From: Saccoglossus kowalevskii
Lineage: Eukaryota > Hemichordata > Enteropneusta > Harrimaniidae
NCBI RefSeq assembly: GCF_000003605.2
Contig: NW_003142308.1
Location: forward strand, 335,810 to 399,809
Length of the DNA: 64,000 nucleotides
Direction: 5' to 3'
Both the position numbers and the translations under genes were made by a program. A model generated the notes under the pieces. That model worked only from the letters and a program-made list of their open reading frames with translations. It searched no databases and was not told the DNA's origin. Shown here in pieces: positions 33,150-48,620 of this stretch. The stretch's first letter is position 1; each line of letters starts with the position of its first letter.

Positions 33150-34580
33150 TTTGTATTGACTGAGAAGAAATGTGTACTACCAAAAATATCAGCTGCGATG
33201 CCTCATTAAAAGACACTACCAATGTGTTCACTATACTGATATATTGACGTTAAGATACGAACTATTTATTATTAATCGCCTGCCATTTAATAACACCAAT
33301 CAGCATTCGGTTTCCTGGTTCTTTGAAGGTCATGCACCTGAGGCTGAATATAATAGTACAGTGCTATCAAGGTTAACATTTTAATTGCCAACGATTATAA
33401 AATATAGTCACTAGCCAAAGTGACTTCCAAATGAGCAAGGGCTTGACCATCCTTGTTATTATTCTTTGTAACTATAGCAATGAATTACAGATGTACTGCG
33501 TGTACGGCAATTATTGTGGCATGCTCCAATTAAAATATCTCAGACATGCCCAACGTCTACTCGCAGCGAGTGACTTCCATAAGTACAACTTGGTATACAG
33601 GAGTTACAGAGATACATACAATGCAACATATATAACCTAGTCAAAACTAAGAAATACCAAGTTGTTTTATTGGATTGTTTGGAGATAATTAATTGTCTCT
33701 AGCCATGGTATTGTCATGTTATATTATATCATAACAGCAAAGACGGTCAATGGACAGATTTTAAAATAAAATTGTACTTGTTTTTGATATTCATCTTGTA
33801 TGGCCATAGCTATAACATTCGCCATAATACATACATGTGATAACTGTTATACAAATAGAGCCATACACGTCAATGTGTGAAGACTAATGAATGACAGGTA
33901 ATATGTTGTTGTCCTGAAGTCTTCTTTTATAACAACTAGATTCGTTGAAAAAAAATACATGACCGTGACTGAGAAACTTGACTAATTTCATATATTCAGT
34001 TTATTTCACGAAATGTTTTCAATATTTACTAGTGGGTGTATATCACTTGTATCAGCGTTGTCATGGATAATTGGGTTTCGGAAACATATACAATGTACTG
34101 TGAGGCTAAATACTATCATTCGTTACGCGCGATACTAAGGCATTTTAATAAATTCATATCAAAGCATTTGTTTTACAGTTTACATATCTGAAAGCTTTTT
34201 TTTTAAAATGATGACCGGATTTTCGAATTTACGACACTGCCAAATATGAATTGTTTGTATTTACAAAGTTATTTTAGCCATTGACATTTTTCGAAGCACT
34301 TCGCCAAACCCAGAACCAAGTTACTTTTGCCTTGTACGATAAGGTCCTTTGATTGAACATATTCCCATGTCTTTCGTCGAAACGAGAACAACAATAAGGT
34401 GTTACCTAATAGGTTTAAGTGACTAATCCACCATGAGTGTCTCGATATATGTACACATCGTATGTCACAATGCGTGGTTTAGTCTGAATTGCTTATATCG
34501 ATCATGTCGACTGACTTTGAATGTAATACATTTCGAAATGTAGATTAGATTTGAGTATGGCCAATCGTGCATTTTACAGA
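32145..34580 (+). repeat. Segmental duplication, copy 2
   Basis: Diverged partner of 29825-31545. It is about 640 bp longer between the first two anchors, where it holds unmatched sequence and the (AT)n tract at 33082-33149. Confidence 0.6.
33082..33149. repeat. (AT)n microsatellite
   Basis: Near-perfect AT run; source of the poly(Ile-Tyr) ORF on the minus strand. Confidence 0.97.
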
Positions 34581-37500
34581 GATAATTGGCATTTCGTTGC
34601 GCGATACGTGACGAAAATGCATAAACAATGACATAGAAAATATTTACTACACCAGAGTTACATATAAGAGCTTGGACTGAAAGTCAGTGATATCTCAAAC
34701 AATTTAAAACAATTCAAAGTTCATCTGTACACACGATCCAATTTATGTAAAAAACGGTCAATCAGCAGTCATTGTCAATTAGTGCCAAGATTGTACGGAT
34801 ATGCCCCTGATAACCAGTTAGGAAATTGCTCTTATATCTTAAGCCTCCTACAGGAAATGGAACTGTAAGTGCAAAAGCTTATTATAAATAGTTTCTCTGA
34901 AGTGCCGACCTGCGATTGGCAATGTTCAACTTTACGTAATTGCTTTTTGCTCCAATTTATTTCTGTATCGTTTAATTGTATCCTGCACTTTTACGACACC
35001 ATATTATATGTTTTTATTATATTTGGAGATATTATATCTAAACATTCTAGGACGTTTTTCCGAAAAAATATTCATCGATTGAAACAGAATGAATGAGAGG
35101 TTTCAAGGTCTTGGTTGAAAATGGCAACCAGAGTGTCACGTGTAGGAATACATCAATATATTATATTAGCCATCACAGATCGAATGCGTGATAACAAATC
35201 CATTGGGGTTACTTGAAGAATTTTACTATCAATCTTTTGAACAACTGTTTTTATTGAACACAAAAGTCTCGAAAAAATGTGCAATAATGTACAGTGATTG
35301 TTAAAACGCGCTGTTCCACAAAGAATACTTTCACGTGGGTTTAATTTATTTTTTGTCAACGCTAAATGTCGAATGAATTCTGACGTACTTAATTTCAAAA
35401 ATGTTGAGACATATAGAGGTTCAGAAAACATGCAAACAACATATCAATTACTTTGACAGACACCAATTATACTCAAATGAAGGATATAATTAAACCATTG
35501 GGAGACAAATATAATTTATGGATTGACTGGTGGGTTTGATGAATGGATGGGTGAGTGGATGAACTCATCGCATTGGGTATTCATTGTAACCGAACAAATT
35601 AATGCATAGTACAGTGTATTATGAACAGGGGCAAATTATATCATCGAAACTACATTGGAGCAGTTGTTGTCCTTGTTATTTGTGACTACGTCTCGTTTCA
35701 CTGTTGGTTTCACGGGATGGTAATTGATAGTAGTTGTTTGATGTAATGAGCAAATTACAAAAATAAGTTCATTTCATGCTCAGACGTTCTGTGATTATAT
35801 TTGATAATAATAACATATGTTTGTGGTCAATATAAAGTTGTTTTGCCTACCAAAAGGATGGGGGTCATGACCATAGTAACAGAGACGTCAGAGCCGAATC
35901 CATATACAATTCCACTTTCATGCAACCTTGCCAGTGTTGATTATTTTATAGTATCGCCTGAGATTATTTGCTATATTGGAAACGAATTAATTGTTCCCAC
36001 TTGCCATAATTACTATTTGCCGGCAAAGAACCAACGATCAAAGTGAAGACAGTGGGATGACGTGGCTTTTATTTTAGTACGTTCTATGACAGTCAGTCAG
36101 TCAGTCCCGGGCGATTCAATTTGATTACGTGGTCATTTACAGCCAAAATCGTTTGCTTTAACAAACAAACTTTGCCAGAATATTTAACTTTCGCTAGTTT
36201 AAGATATATTTTGAGAGAGTAGCGAGTATGATGGTCAACAGTGATCCCTAGATGCAATAACGAGTGTGATACAAAAGTACGTAAAATGCGCTCTCCACCG
36301 CCGCCACTGAGTCTCGGTTCTCTACTTTTTCCCGCTCATCCACGTTTTATTGCGCAGTTTCACACTTTTCTTGCTGATGCAGTTGCATAAAGAGGTCATT
36401 AACAGCCGCTGAACACTACTTCTCTGATTACCTTTATCCCTGATATTAACAAAATATAACCTCATATCCATTTTTGTTCTATGTTAAATGACCGATGCCA
36501 TTAAGTCTATGTGAACAGATAGCTCTAAGTATGGACGGATTGTCTGCGCTATTGACATGTGGTTTCTGCTTTAAACTAATCTATCGTTATTTCACGCTGC
36601 AGCAACGTGTGAAGCACGGATAAAATAATCATGTCTATTTATAGAAATATGTATATCTAATCAAGATGACGTGATTAAATTTAGCACGGCTAGAAGGTTA
36701 TCAGTATCATCAACTAGTATGTGGCAAAATTAGGCGAATATAATTTTCTTTTTATGCGAACTATTATCAGATTATATCATTCATTATATCATTCATTATA
36801 TCATTTATATCAATCACGCTTCCGGCGTGATTACATAACTATCTAATTTTCAATGTTTGTGTAGGGATTAATAGTGCCGCATTCATACCAAGAAGGGGGA
36901 AATATTCAGTATATTCATCCCCATTCGGCGATGTACTGATGTATTCTTGAAACTTGAGAATGCCATCGTTTTGGAAGTGAACAAATGCCAATACAAGAAA
37001 TTACTGAAACTTTATTTACTGATTTAAAAAAAAAATCAATTGTAAAATCGACCAATAATTACTGCAAAAAGATAACTCTAACGAAAGTAGAATTCAGCTC
37101 AGGTTCTGTAATTTTATGAATGGCTGCGTTGATTACGCGGTTTTTTAGAACAGCCAGTGCTGGATATGTACATATCCAGATATGATCACAAATTAAAAAC
37201 ATAATTTCATTCACCTTATTATTGCTAGGTGTCGCTTTCAGCATCACTAAATGAGTGCCAGCACAAACAGAAGTCACGTAACCAGGTAGTTCTTAACCTT
37301 CTAAGTGGAACGAAAAAAATGGTCGACTCGATTTCAACTCGTTTCACACAGGTTTCTGCACGTCTGACATTGTAATCACCTTGATCTGGATCGAATTTGC
37401 TAGTATGAACGGAACTAATGTTTTTTTTTCTGGATTAACCTGATCAGCCCCATCACGTGATCTGCTGTAACATTATTGGCAATAAGTTGTTTTATTGACA

Positions 37501-38886
37501 GGAACACATATATGCATATATGCAAATGAATCACTGAATGACGGAAACAAGTGCCTATAGAAGTGAAGACAACTGCAGTACTATCAGCTTATACTGTCAT
37601 TCCAGACACGAATAACACGTATATAAGACACAGACTAATTACCGGTAATGGCTATATACAGTGTACAATTCGAGGTCGATCTGAATGTATTTTCGAGGTC
37701 ATATTCATTCCACTGGCCTTCGTGATAAACTATTCTTTACTCATTTACATAAAAAACAGAATAGTTTTACATTACCAAAATCCTGTCATGGGTTTAGTTA
37801 ATAATAATATTTCATTTTAAAAATACAATTATCAAAATTATTATACTCAACCTAAACATTTTACAAAAAAGTCTACATTTCTAACCGCAAATATTTCAAA
37901 TTTATTGCATACAATATCTGGCAATGAGGAGATTGCACAATATGTTTTATATTTATGAATTAATCTCTCAAATGCATGGGATAACAATTTGCAGATTCCA
38001 AAACATTGGATTGCAGCCTTAATAAAGCAATCATGATGTAATTGTGAAATGGGAAGATAATTCGCATCGGCACGCCATGCTATTACCCACCTGATTGACT
38101 TAAATTACTAACAGACAACGCCAAATTGCAATTGTACTGATTTATTCTTTTATACTAAATGTATTAAGTAATTGTTGGCATTCGAATGTCGACAGGAAGC
38201 CCTGTATTGGTTTAGGTATGAGGCACAGTTATTTTAGTAAAACGTGTATTAAGTCATACGTCACGTTTCGATCTAATCCGAGTAAGGATTTCATGTATTT
38301 GTTTTGAGATCTATTTTTTTTAAATTCTAAATATTTCAATTTATTGTTTACTGTATTAAATGAATTATATTTTATATTAGCTTAACTATCGCCCATAGAC
38401 TTTAAAAACTAGACAAACAATGAATAAATCAAGTAGAATAACATCAATATAACATATAATGGATCAAATTACATATCGATCAAAATCTTATCAATCAATT
38501 GTCATGATTTGACAATTCAATTGTAATAAAGCAATATAATGGTAGAGACGAACAACAAACTGGACATTAAAACTCGTAATATGTGAGATTAAGAATGATA
38601 CTATACATGTATCAAATACATTTCTGTATAATCTGTTATATTACATTAAAACATACCATTGTACATATATGACATTGTGTTTCGTCATTGCTATATCACT
38701 CTCTTATTACATAAATTCGGTAACAAAAAAACATTCAACAAAAATCATTCCGTTTGGTTTTGTGAAGTAAAATGAATTTTAACAAAGACAATTAAATTTG
38801 TATACGATCTAGTTTGGAGAATATGCGTTATCACCGTGGAACCAATATAAACTGATTATATATTGCAATAACAATAATTAACTTCT
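34581..38886. other. Intergenic, nothing recognised
   Basis: Short chance ORFs only; a brief CATTCATTATAT-type tandem repeat at about 36775-36810. Confidence 0.45.
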
Positions 38887-38987
38887 CACAGTGTTATATT
38901 GGATTCGGTGTCGATTCTTAGTACGCTCTATAGTGTGCTCGCCTGCAGTCTTCACACTATCGACTACTTATCCAATATAGCACTTTG
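38887..38987. repeat. Imperfect palindrome (~95 bp)
   Basis: The left side CAGTGTTATATTGGAT (from 38889) pairs with ATCCAATATAGCACTTTG on the right (to ~38987), and an inner pair ATAGTGTG/CACACTAT continues the fold. The left side has 14 extra bases. It could be a small foldback element. Confidence 0.75.
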
Positions 38988-41900
38988 GCTTGTTCATTTC
39001 TTTTATATTACAAATCACAATCGGGCAGTGGGATCACGATAATATACGAAAATAGTAAAAACATTGATTTTACTATAAGGTATAGCATACGAATTAGCAT
39101 GCTTGCCGAGAGCTACCAATTACAGTATTACTACTCCATTGGCAATATATGACACTACAAAATGCCGCAGTCCATATACGCTATGTGATTGAAAATTACC
39201 TAATACATGGAAATGTAGTGTTGAGCAGTTTCAGTCTCTTGTGTCAATTTGAGTTGAGTAATCGAGTCGCCCTGGAGGCTCCTGTCACAAAGGACTGACT
39301 TAATCTCGAACTCATATGAAATTAAATTGTCAGCCTTTAAAAGCATATCCTGAAATTTTCCACCAGAGGTTAGTTATACTGGACTGTTTTTTATTACTTT
39401 CTCATTGCTCGCGTGTGACACATTATCGTTTCAGTTTCATGAACTGTGATCTGCGCATGAACAGCATTGCATTGAAATCATTGAAGTGCCTATTTAATCT
39501 TACACTGTGACATTCTATCTGTGTATTATAATATACATCGTGCTGATACTGTAATCCGATTCCCAGTTGGTTAGAAGCGCACAATGTACATTTTCGAAGT
39601 TTAATCTTATCACGGATAAATGATATCAGTGAAATATAATAATGAACATGCCAAGAAACCTATATCTAGGTTTTACCGTTATGATACCCAAGGTTTGCAC
39701 TGTACCTGGCTATTGAATAGAAAATACCGTCCGCGCATTATTAGAATTAGAAATAATTTATAAATTCAACGCAATGTTTGACGATACTGTTTCAGCAGTA
39801 TTTTCTATTATGTGTGCCGTTAAACTTTTGTGACAGTAAAGTGTTCAATGCCCTATAAAGTATAAGTTAAATCACGCACATTGAAGAGGTCAATAGGTCT
39901 GGAAGGCGGACAGATAGTTACAGCATACGCAGGTGCGACAGCAACCGCCCACTTATCATTAACGAGTCGACAGAATCAGCTAAATCAGTAGAGATTAACA
40001 GTATGTGATGGTATTATTGCCATTTTCAAAACCAGTTCACCAATGTCAAGATCGAAATAAACATGCTCAGAATAAATTACTGTAACACCGTGTTTTTATC
40101 GTCCATGCATTCTGAACACTCATTAGACTATTTAATGTAGCATATATGGTAAGCGTTTTATTGTTATTCCACGATATAGAATGCATTTTTTGTCAAAGAA
40201 GCCTTAACAGATTCTCAAATGAGCTATTTCTGGTATGTATTAGCACAAATATGTACTTTTTCGGCGTATTGATGAAATCGTATAAATCGCTTTGTAAACC
40301 AAAAATGGCCAGTAGGTACGCCCGTTATAAGGCACCTGTCATTTCTTCATGTATTCTATGGCGTCCATATATCGTTCTTTTAATGATTTGATTATCTAGT
40401 GAACTGTGCTTGTCAGTTTTGTTCTTGTGGATTGTTTTGTCCATTGTTGTAAATTTGTTGTCAGTTTGTTCAAGGGCCATCACAGCAAATTTAGTGTTAA
40501 CATTCTTTTCCTATTTATAACCAACTATATTGTATTTACCAGCCTATGAATCACTAACACAGCATTTTTTATGCAAATGCATGTCAAAGAGAGTCGTCAA
40601 TTAGCGACTCTATAGCAAATTTCAATTTAACAGAATCTGTTGATAAAACCTTGAAACGACAAATATTACCTGGCCCGGTCATGCCAATTAAAAAGTCACG
40701 TGATTTACTGGGCGCGAAAAATACACCGTGTTAGAACAACTCCTTGATAGCACTGTTCTATAGTAAACAAGCATGAACAGCTGGTAGCAATTATACATAT
40801 GCGTAATTTTCGTGGTGTATTTAACAACTTGTACCGTGGTTTGCTTGATTCCTCGCTGATTTCAACTGAATGTGTCATGCCTGTTTGAGAATCCCGGGAA
40901 TGAAAAACACATCTAATAATTTATAGTGTAAGTATCCCATACACTTGACAGTGGCAGTTTTCTACATATACGTATCTACAGATACAAACAGCAAAATCGT
41001 CAAACTGTTAAAATAAATACCTCTGTGTGTTCTATTGGGTGCATATGTTTTCATGATATTCGCTATTTCGGTTATAAGGCTATTAACATGTTTAAATAAG
41101 TTTAGAAAGTATGAGCTTCAATAGTTTACATATTTAAATAAACTTTCATGGAAGGACAAACATTTGTTATCATTTAAACATTCTACTAATCTTGACAAAA
41201 TCCTAAACACAACAGCCGTATTGTCTAGTTTGGTAATATTGAACTGAGTTTTTCGCTATCTTTGAGTTTAAACCATGACAGGTTTGAATTTGTAATAATA
41301 AACAAGAATGAAAGCCAGGGTTATTTCATCAGAAAGTGAAAAAAACTTTAATATACTTTCCAGAAAGTCCATTTGTTTTCTAACCTATTCATAAATAATA
41401 TTTATTATGTAGTAGGTAACGACAAATTATAATAATGAAGTAAATCGACTTTAACATAACCGTCATCTACAACTGCACAACTGCATCTTGAAGAGAAATA
41501 TAATTATATAGAAACAAAATAAACAAAACAATTATAATTGTCAAGCCAATATTGTATATTCTGTTCATAGAGCATTTTTAACATTGATGAAAGTCGATTA
41601 ACGAAAAAATGCGTATTTAGAAAACATGGAATGTTATCAGCTCATTTTGTGGATTTGTATACTGCATGATAATATAAAGGTCAATGACCCCTTTTAATGC
41701 CGAATATCATGTGGGGGAAAATGCCAACTTTCTGTTTTTATCTTGATACCTAGAAGTCAATATAAAATCCTGTTATTGATAAATTGGTATTTTACAATTA
41801 TTTTTGAAATTTGTTAACGCATTTTCTATCACCAAATCGACTGTGTATGCGACAGTTATATGTTTCTTGAGTCAGACGAGGGAATATTAATAAAACACCG

Positions 41901-42104
41901 CATCAATATATATATATCAATTTTAAGAGAATAGTAATTAAAATGATGCGAACTATTGCTAAACAGACATATCATCTAACGATATGGTATGCAGTATAAT
42001 TATTATAATAATTATAATAATTATTATTATTATTATTATTATTATGTGAACGTGAGAAGACGATCATTTCAAATTATATGCACATTTACGAATATATAAA
42101 CATG
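38988..42104. other. Intergenic, nothing recognised
   Basis: Contains a (TTA/TAA)n tract at about 41998-42045. Confidence 0.45.
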
Positions 42105-42165
42105 GAACACAAGATTCGAACTCGCAACTCTGGAAATGTGCCCCACACTGTACTTGACATATTTG
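42105..42165 (-). repeat. tRNA-like (SINE-type) sequence, copy 2
   Basis: Minus strand reads AGAGTTGCGAGTTCGAATC, a B-box region sharing 16 identical bases with 2971-2986. No A-box is convincing on this copy. Confidence 0.4.
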
Positions 42166-45100
42166 ATTTTAAAGTATATTATAAAATCACTTTTATTCAG
42201 TCATTGAATTATGGAAATATTCAGTAACTAATAAAGCATTGAGGAATATTAAAAAAAAAATTGTTTGGGGAATCGTGACCTGGTGAAAACATTGATAGTT
42301 ATGTGACTATGCTATCAATTACTCTATTTCATACTCTATTATATACTGTATTATTCACTGCGTTATATACATCCACTGGCGGCCTTACGAACGACCTGAC
42401 AATACTCACCACTAGAAAACGGAATCTACACTGCCGCATTTATTCCTATTAACTATAAAACTCCAGTTGAGCAGAAGTGAACACGTTACAACAGAGTTTT
42501 TAGTCTAGTGCTTGTTTATATATCAGTTATGGAATTCATTCAGCATATAGCGACTGTTGAAGTTATGATAGTATAATGTAATGATAGTGTAATGTAATGT
42601 TGACTGAAATATCTGTGACCAAAGAAAACAATTGAATTTGTATGTATATACCGCAAGGTCAATGTTATAACGGAGTTCTCAAATTTAATCAAGTCATTTA
42701 TCACGTATTCTGTATTCAAAACTTGATTCACGATGTCATGCAGTTAAATACACTGCGCACACAAAATAGTATAAAAAAATAAACACTGGACATATATGAA
42801 TATACATTAATACGACCATGTTACATCATGAACAACCAATTCCATTATAATTATTCTGCAAATTTAATCATTCATGCAGTATTATAGTTTTTTGAAGATA
42901 TATTCTTGCGAACGTCTATGATAATGACGTTTCAGATAAATGTTAAAAATGTGTCAAAGAGATATTTTGTACGTTGGATTAGTGTATACAACATGTGTTA
43001 TAAGCATATATTTGAGTCATTATATTTTATTGGGCGTATAGAATTAAAATATTATTTACGATTCTCTACTTTTGTTAATTTTTAACCATTTTAAGCCTTG
43101 TATTATTTTTGCTTTGATTTGATCTAATGCGCATTATTTTAAACTCTTAAACTTTTAGATCAGCAAACCACGCAGATTTTGTTTTGGATATTATTTGTTT
43201 CATCTTCCGCCGTTTTTCCTCAAGTTTGAAACACTGCTAAATGAAATCGTCTGGCATTTTCTATGACGATATACCCTAATTTATTTTAAGAATTTTGATT
43301 AGTCAATTGATTCGGTAGCCATCTTTTATTAAACCGGAAGTGGCAATTTTTATCCTTTTATGATTTTTTGTTGTAGCTTCATTAGATATTGGCTATTTCA
43401 CGAATACAAACTTTTTCTCCCGAAAAAAGCTGACGCATGCAAAACCACTGATGTTGACGTAAATGTTATTATTTAGCATCTATATGTAAAGCAGATTAAA
43501 GTTTTAAGATTTGTTGGGACGGGAAGTGGTCACGTATTTTGGCAGTCACGGCTTTTAAAGAAAAATAAAATAAGTTTGACCAGTTTTATGACTGCTATAT
43601 TGGATTGTCTGCAAAAATTACCAAAATCTGGTGCATTTGTTTCACATGAGTGATTTCCCCGATGAACTGAACATATCTTAAGTATGTATGGCTAACGTTT
43701 CTCACGAGAAAAATAAAAAAGCTTTAGTCAAATAACATTTTTTTAGTTCAGTTTTTGTCAAGAAAATGACATGAATATTTTTATTTATGACCTCACAAAA
43801 TCTGCCATATGACTATGTAATCTTGTATTAGTGTGTCATAATACCATGTCTATTCAACATTATATGTAAACAGGATTTATTACACTTATTGTATATCAAG
43901 ATACACAAAATAAAATTTGCAAATTTCGATGCAAACATTTTAAATTTTATCGTGTGTGTGTGTAATGATCGCTTGCATTTCAAATAATACAGTACGCTCT
44001 CTGGGGATTATATACATTGTGAATTAAAATAAAGTCTGTACAATGTATGTTGAATACACATAAGGCGAAATGGGGCAATCAATATCCCAATTACTCACAA
44101 AATCAACTAAAATACATTATTTAAAATTCAAATAATACACGGAATATTTAATGTTTAACGAAAATGGAAAATAATTGGAATGAGATAAGTTATTTCCAAT
44201 GAATCATTCGTTTCCTGAATTTGTTTCTAAAATTCGCTGGTTTCTTATACAAACGTAACTCCACGTAGATTCAACCAAAGCTAATCATGCAAGTGACGAT
44301 AACAACCCTGTATTGGTATTAAACATTCCTTAGCATATAAAATACCATTAGCAGGACAGCTTTCGGCGGCGTGCTGCGCATTCGACTATAAACCAGGCAG
44401 TTTATTTCCTTCATTCATATCAATACCCCCTCCTTGCGTACAACATTTGATTGTAGGTTTTCTTAGAAACGCGATTGTAGGATTTTACTACTAGATTATT
44501 ACGCACCACTGAGCCCAGATGCACATTTATATGTTGAATACCAATATATCTTCATCTATACAATTTGTGTTATTATTTGTAGTTAGTATATAACAAAGGC
44601 GAATGTATTTTCATGTATGTCATAACTCGACATAAGACGACATTTGAAAAATATTATAGTATTCCGCATCGATTATTTGTTGTATTATAAGCGTTCGATT
44701 AACTTTACGTCTCAGTTTATCATTTATTTATGTCAACGGGGGTTCACATTGTCACCTGTTGACAGGGTATTACCGTAAAATTTTTAACTTATTTCAATAC
44801 TAAATTGTTCACTAATTTACATTACTTACGAAAAAACGCCAATATAATATATATCGAACGTATATTATTCTACTGTTATGTTCGGCTCTAGTAATAACGC
44901 CGATTCACAAACTAATTGATATTCTGTAGACGGGGAAGCGTACAGAACTCACTACGGTATGTATATATATACCCATTATAGATATACGACTACGTGCCAA
45001 TCACATTAAGAAGCTTTTGATGGTTTACGGTGTTCTTCTTCCGGAACATGGTCTCACAAATAAATGTGTGCAGTAATGCAATGACGCAACGCAATCGATA

Positions 45101-46324
45101 TTAACATTCACGTACCACATGTACAATGTGCCGCAGGTTTCCAATTGTATATTGAAAAGTCACGCGTTAACTGCCAATATGCAACTTCAAACCCCGCATT
45201 GACAGGAATACTTTCAGACTCATTTAAAGATGGACGTATCGAACATACTTATTTGTTTCTCAAATATTTGAAATATATATTGAATATATTGTTTTGATTA
45301 GTCCACTACTACATAGTGTATGCAAATCATTAGAAGTAAACGAGCATTCACAAAGTAACACGGAATATGAACTGCACGCTAAGAACCATAATAACTGCCC
45401 CGAAATTTCAGCTCAAAATGGCATATATTGAATTACTTACAACAAAAACAACCGTTTTTACCTACGGTTGTTGACAATGCACATAGACTTGCATAGTATT
45501 CATGGTTCCACACAAAACATTCAACTTATTTAAAGCACGTAATATAGACATTTCGGGCAATTACTCTTTTCTTTTACTTTAAACATACCCTTGAATTGCC
45601 TAGGAAGATTACCCGGCACCTATCGGTCTGTGGTTAAGGTAAAGCATGACTCTGGACAACAAAGGCATACATGACCTATACAGTCACATGTTAAATGCCA
45701 AATTTATTGTTCCTGTTTAAAATATTCTGACAGTGCTTGGATTAGAATTGAATTGAATGGAATGTAATGTACAAGGCATTGTCATTATCCAAAATATAAT
45801 GAAACATGAAAGTATTTCGTCATGAATTTAATTTCATATTTCTATACAATTATTATATCATGACTTCCCGTCCGTCTGTCAGAGAAACATACCCAAATGT
45901 CATGTGGTAACTTAGACTATAGAACATTAATATGGTTATAGCACATCTTGGGAAAATTGTTTCGATTGTCTTTAGGGGCAATTGAGATTGAGGTCATGAA
46001 AGCTTGCCTTTATAACTTGTTGTTATATACGTCGGAAATGCGTAGCCATGCGCTATACAGACGTTAGATAATGTTACTGAAATGGTACATGTCATTCAAA
46101 TAAACTATACTACTATATGTTCATAAACGTTGACAGACGAAATCGTGGGAAATTACACAGAATAGCATCAATTATTTATTCTTCAATAATATGTTGTTAT
46201 GAACCACTTATTAATTAAACTCAAAAGCCGTTCCTGTCATCAACAGGCTAGCTCTAGATCTATATTGTTTATGTACGTTCCCGTCATATACTTCGACATA
46301 CTCCATAGACTAAGAGTAAATCCG

Positions 46325-46371
<47 letters not shown>

Positions 46372-48344
46372 TGTGGCCAACCTTATATTATACTTGCATT
46401 TCTGCGTTTAGTGTGGGTAACACATTAATTGGTAAATCATAAGCTGAACCATGAACATATACATAACTGTAAGATGAAAATAGCAGAGGCAATGTTTTGT
46501 GTGACGCCATCCAATCTAAACATTTGCCAAGTTGATCCACATGATTATAATTATTCAAAAACGGTAAATGTTTGCACACGGACTCAATGAATGGAACAAA
46601 GTGCTAATTTCACTAAAATTCAATGTATTGGCCTAATATACCTTCAAATAAATATATGAGCTTGATAAGTAGGTCAAGCTTATCAATAAACTACAGTAAA
46701 ACAAAAATGTGTGTGTGTGTTCATTACGTCACGTACGCTAACCATGTCACACGTAAAAACACAAACTAAACAAAATGGCAGCTGCGTCTTAGCCACAACA
46801 CCGTCACATGAGAGTAAAAACTGATACTGTTACCCGGCTGATAGTGGGTGAGCATTTAGAATAATATCATGGTGGCTGCTAATAATGTAATAGACGTGAA
46901 ACTACATTCTCCAGTACTCCATGTATATTCCTACTTCACACTTCTGACACAATATCATAGGCAGTGTTCAGTTTTATTAATTTATACATGCATACGTTGT
47001 TGATTAATTCCCTTTATAAACGGTGGTTTAATAACAGCAAACATGCTTACGAAGATTGCTATGTAGTATCTAAAATGTCACGAAATAATCTCGTCCCAGT
47101 GGATGATTCAGCCTAATATTGAGACACCAATCGTGATTTTGCCATCTGCTCTAGAATTTCTCTGTAACATCGAGATGATACAAATGAACACATGATTTAT
47201 GTTATATATTTCCATTAATAAATAAATAGCCACAAAGCTGTAGCTATTGCGAACAATATATGATGAGAACACAAAACCAAAATATTAAATAAAAGATAAA
47301 CATCAAGAAGTATACTTGGAAATCGATACTACAAGAAAAACACGGATTTCTAAGTTCTCCAAAAATAACAAAATTTTGAACTCGTTATTAGTAAACAAGA
47401 AAATGCAAGACGTGATAAAAGTAAAAGTGTTATTGCGAAAACAAAAATGCCTGGTGAAATTAGAAGGCTCCTTCATGTTTTGAGTTTTCCCTTGATCTCC
47501 TCCATTTTCTTATCCGGTTCAAGTACATTGGAGCTTTCCACTGAATCTGAATGTACCGCGAATGACGAGTCGTAAGACTCTATTTTATATCACCAGTCAA
47601 CTTAAATTAATGGCGATGTGAAACCTCTATGACTGTTACACACTGCCAATCACCTGACTACAGGGGACTTACATGACCCTTACACAATCAATGGGTTTCT
47701 GTTTAAAAACTAATCTCATCAAATCAATTAAATGTTTTCATTATAACGAAATTTAATCACATGTGTGTTTCAGATATGATTAGAACCATTAAGTATCATT
47801 TGATTTAGTCTAATATTGAAGTGTTTTCGTTTTCAATATATATATATATATTGTTCATTTTGTATATCGTATAAACGTCCATACAAAGTAGAACCAACAC
47901 ACGTGAAAGAAAATAATTTCAGATACTGATTATAGTTCGAATTCCACTTTTAAAAGCTAATGAACCAGTTACACATGGTTAGACCAAAGTGGTTTTCAAA
48001 TCGAACATTTTGTCAAATTGATAAATGAGTATTGTGATGGCTCGCCATATTGTCAATGCGTGCGTTACGACATGTCCTACTATGCGGTTTGCCGACTCAC
48101 AGAAAAACACTTATTTTGTTCACCTTGAATTTAGCATAAGCTATCAATGACTGACCTGCCTGCCTAAAGTTCTAAAGTTTGTCTTTGTCTGTACTGATCT
48201 GTTCTTTTAATTTAATTTACCTGTTGTGCGCCTTTCTTATTTGTGTCAAATTATCATGCAGTATTGTGAATATAATATATATATATACGCATGCGAGGTA
48301 TACCTTACATACAAAGAAAATCAGTGATGACTTGTGATGAGCAT
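42166..48344. other. Intergenic, nothing recognised
   Basis: AT-rich with an (AT)n tract at about 46329-46369 and a short one near 47838. No exon could be supported. Confidence 0.45.
46329..46369. repeat. (AT)n microsatellite
   Basis: About 20 AT units. Confidence 0.97.
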
Positions 48345-48350
48345 CAAACT

Positions 48351-48620
48351 GTCACCATAACGCCATAAGTAACAGCGTGCCGTAATTTGCGGTATTTTAC
48401 GGGGTATTTTCATTCTACCATATAAGGAAATGCGAATTCCAAGTATGGATTGATTACGCGCGTAATCGTCCTCTAATAATAATAAAAACAAACATGGCTG
48501 CCACCAGGGTTTGATCCGACTCCACACAAAGAAGTCCGCTGATTCTGTTCTAAAACTTTTGGATTTTGGCATTCCTATGATATGAAAGGGAAAGATGTTA
48601 CAATAATAAGGTTATTACGA
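48351..48620 (+). repeat. Hairpin-ended dispersed repeat, copy 1 (cut by assembly gap)
   Basis: Runs from GTCACCATAACGCCATAAGT to AAGGTTATTACGA and matches the reverse complement of 61691-61480. It has about 90 bp not present in the other copy (including ATGGCTGCCACCAGGG). The sequence turns into N exactly where the other copy enters its hairpin. Confidence 0.85.

Noticed and set aside
33049-33231. ORF with an Ile-Tyr repeat
   Set aside because: Translation of an (AT)n microsatellite.
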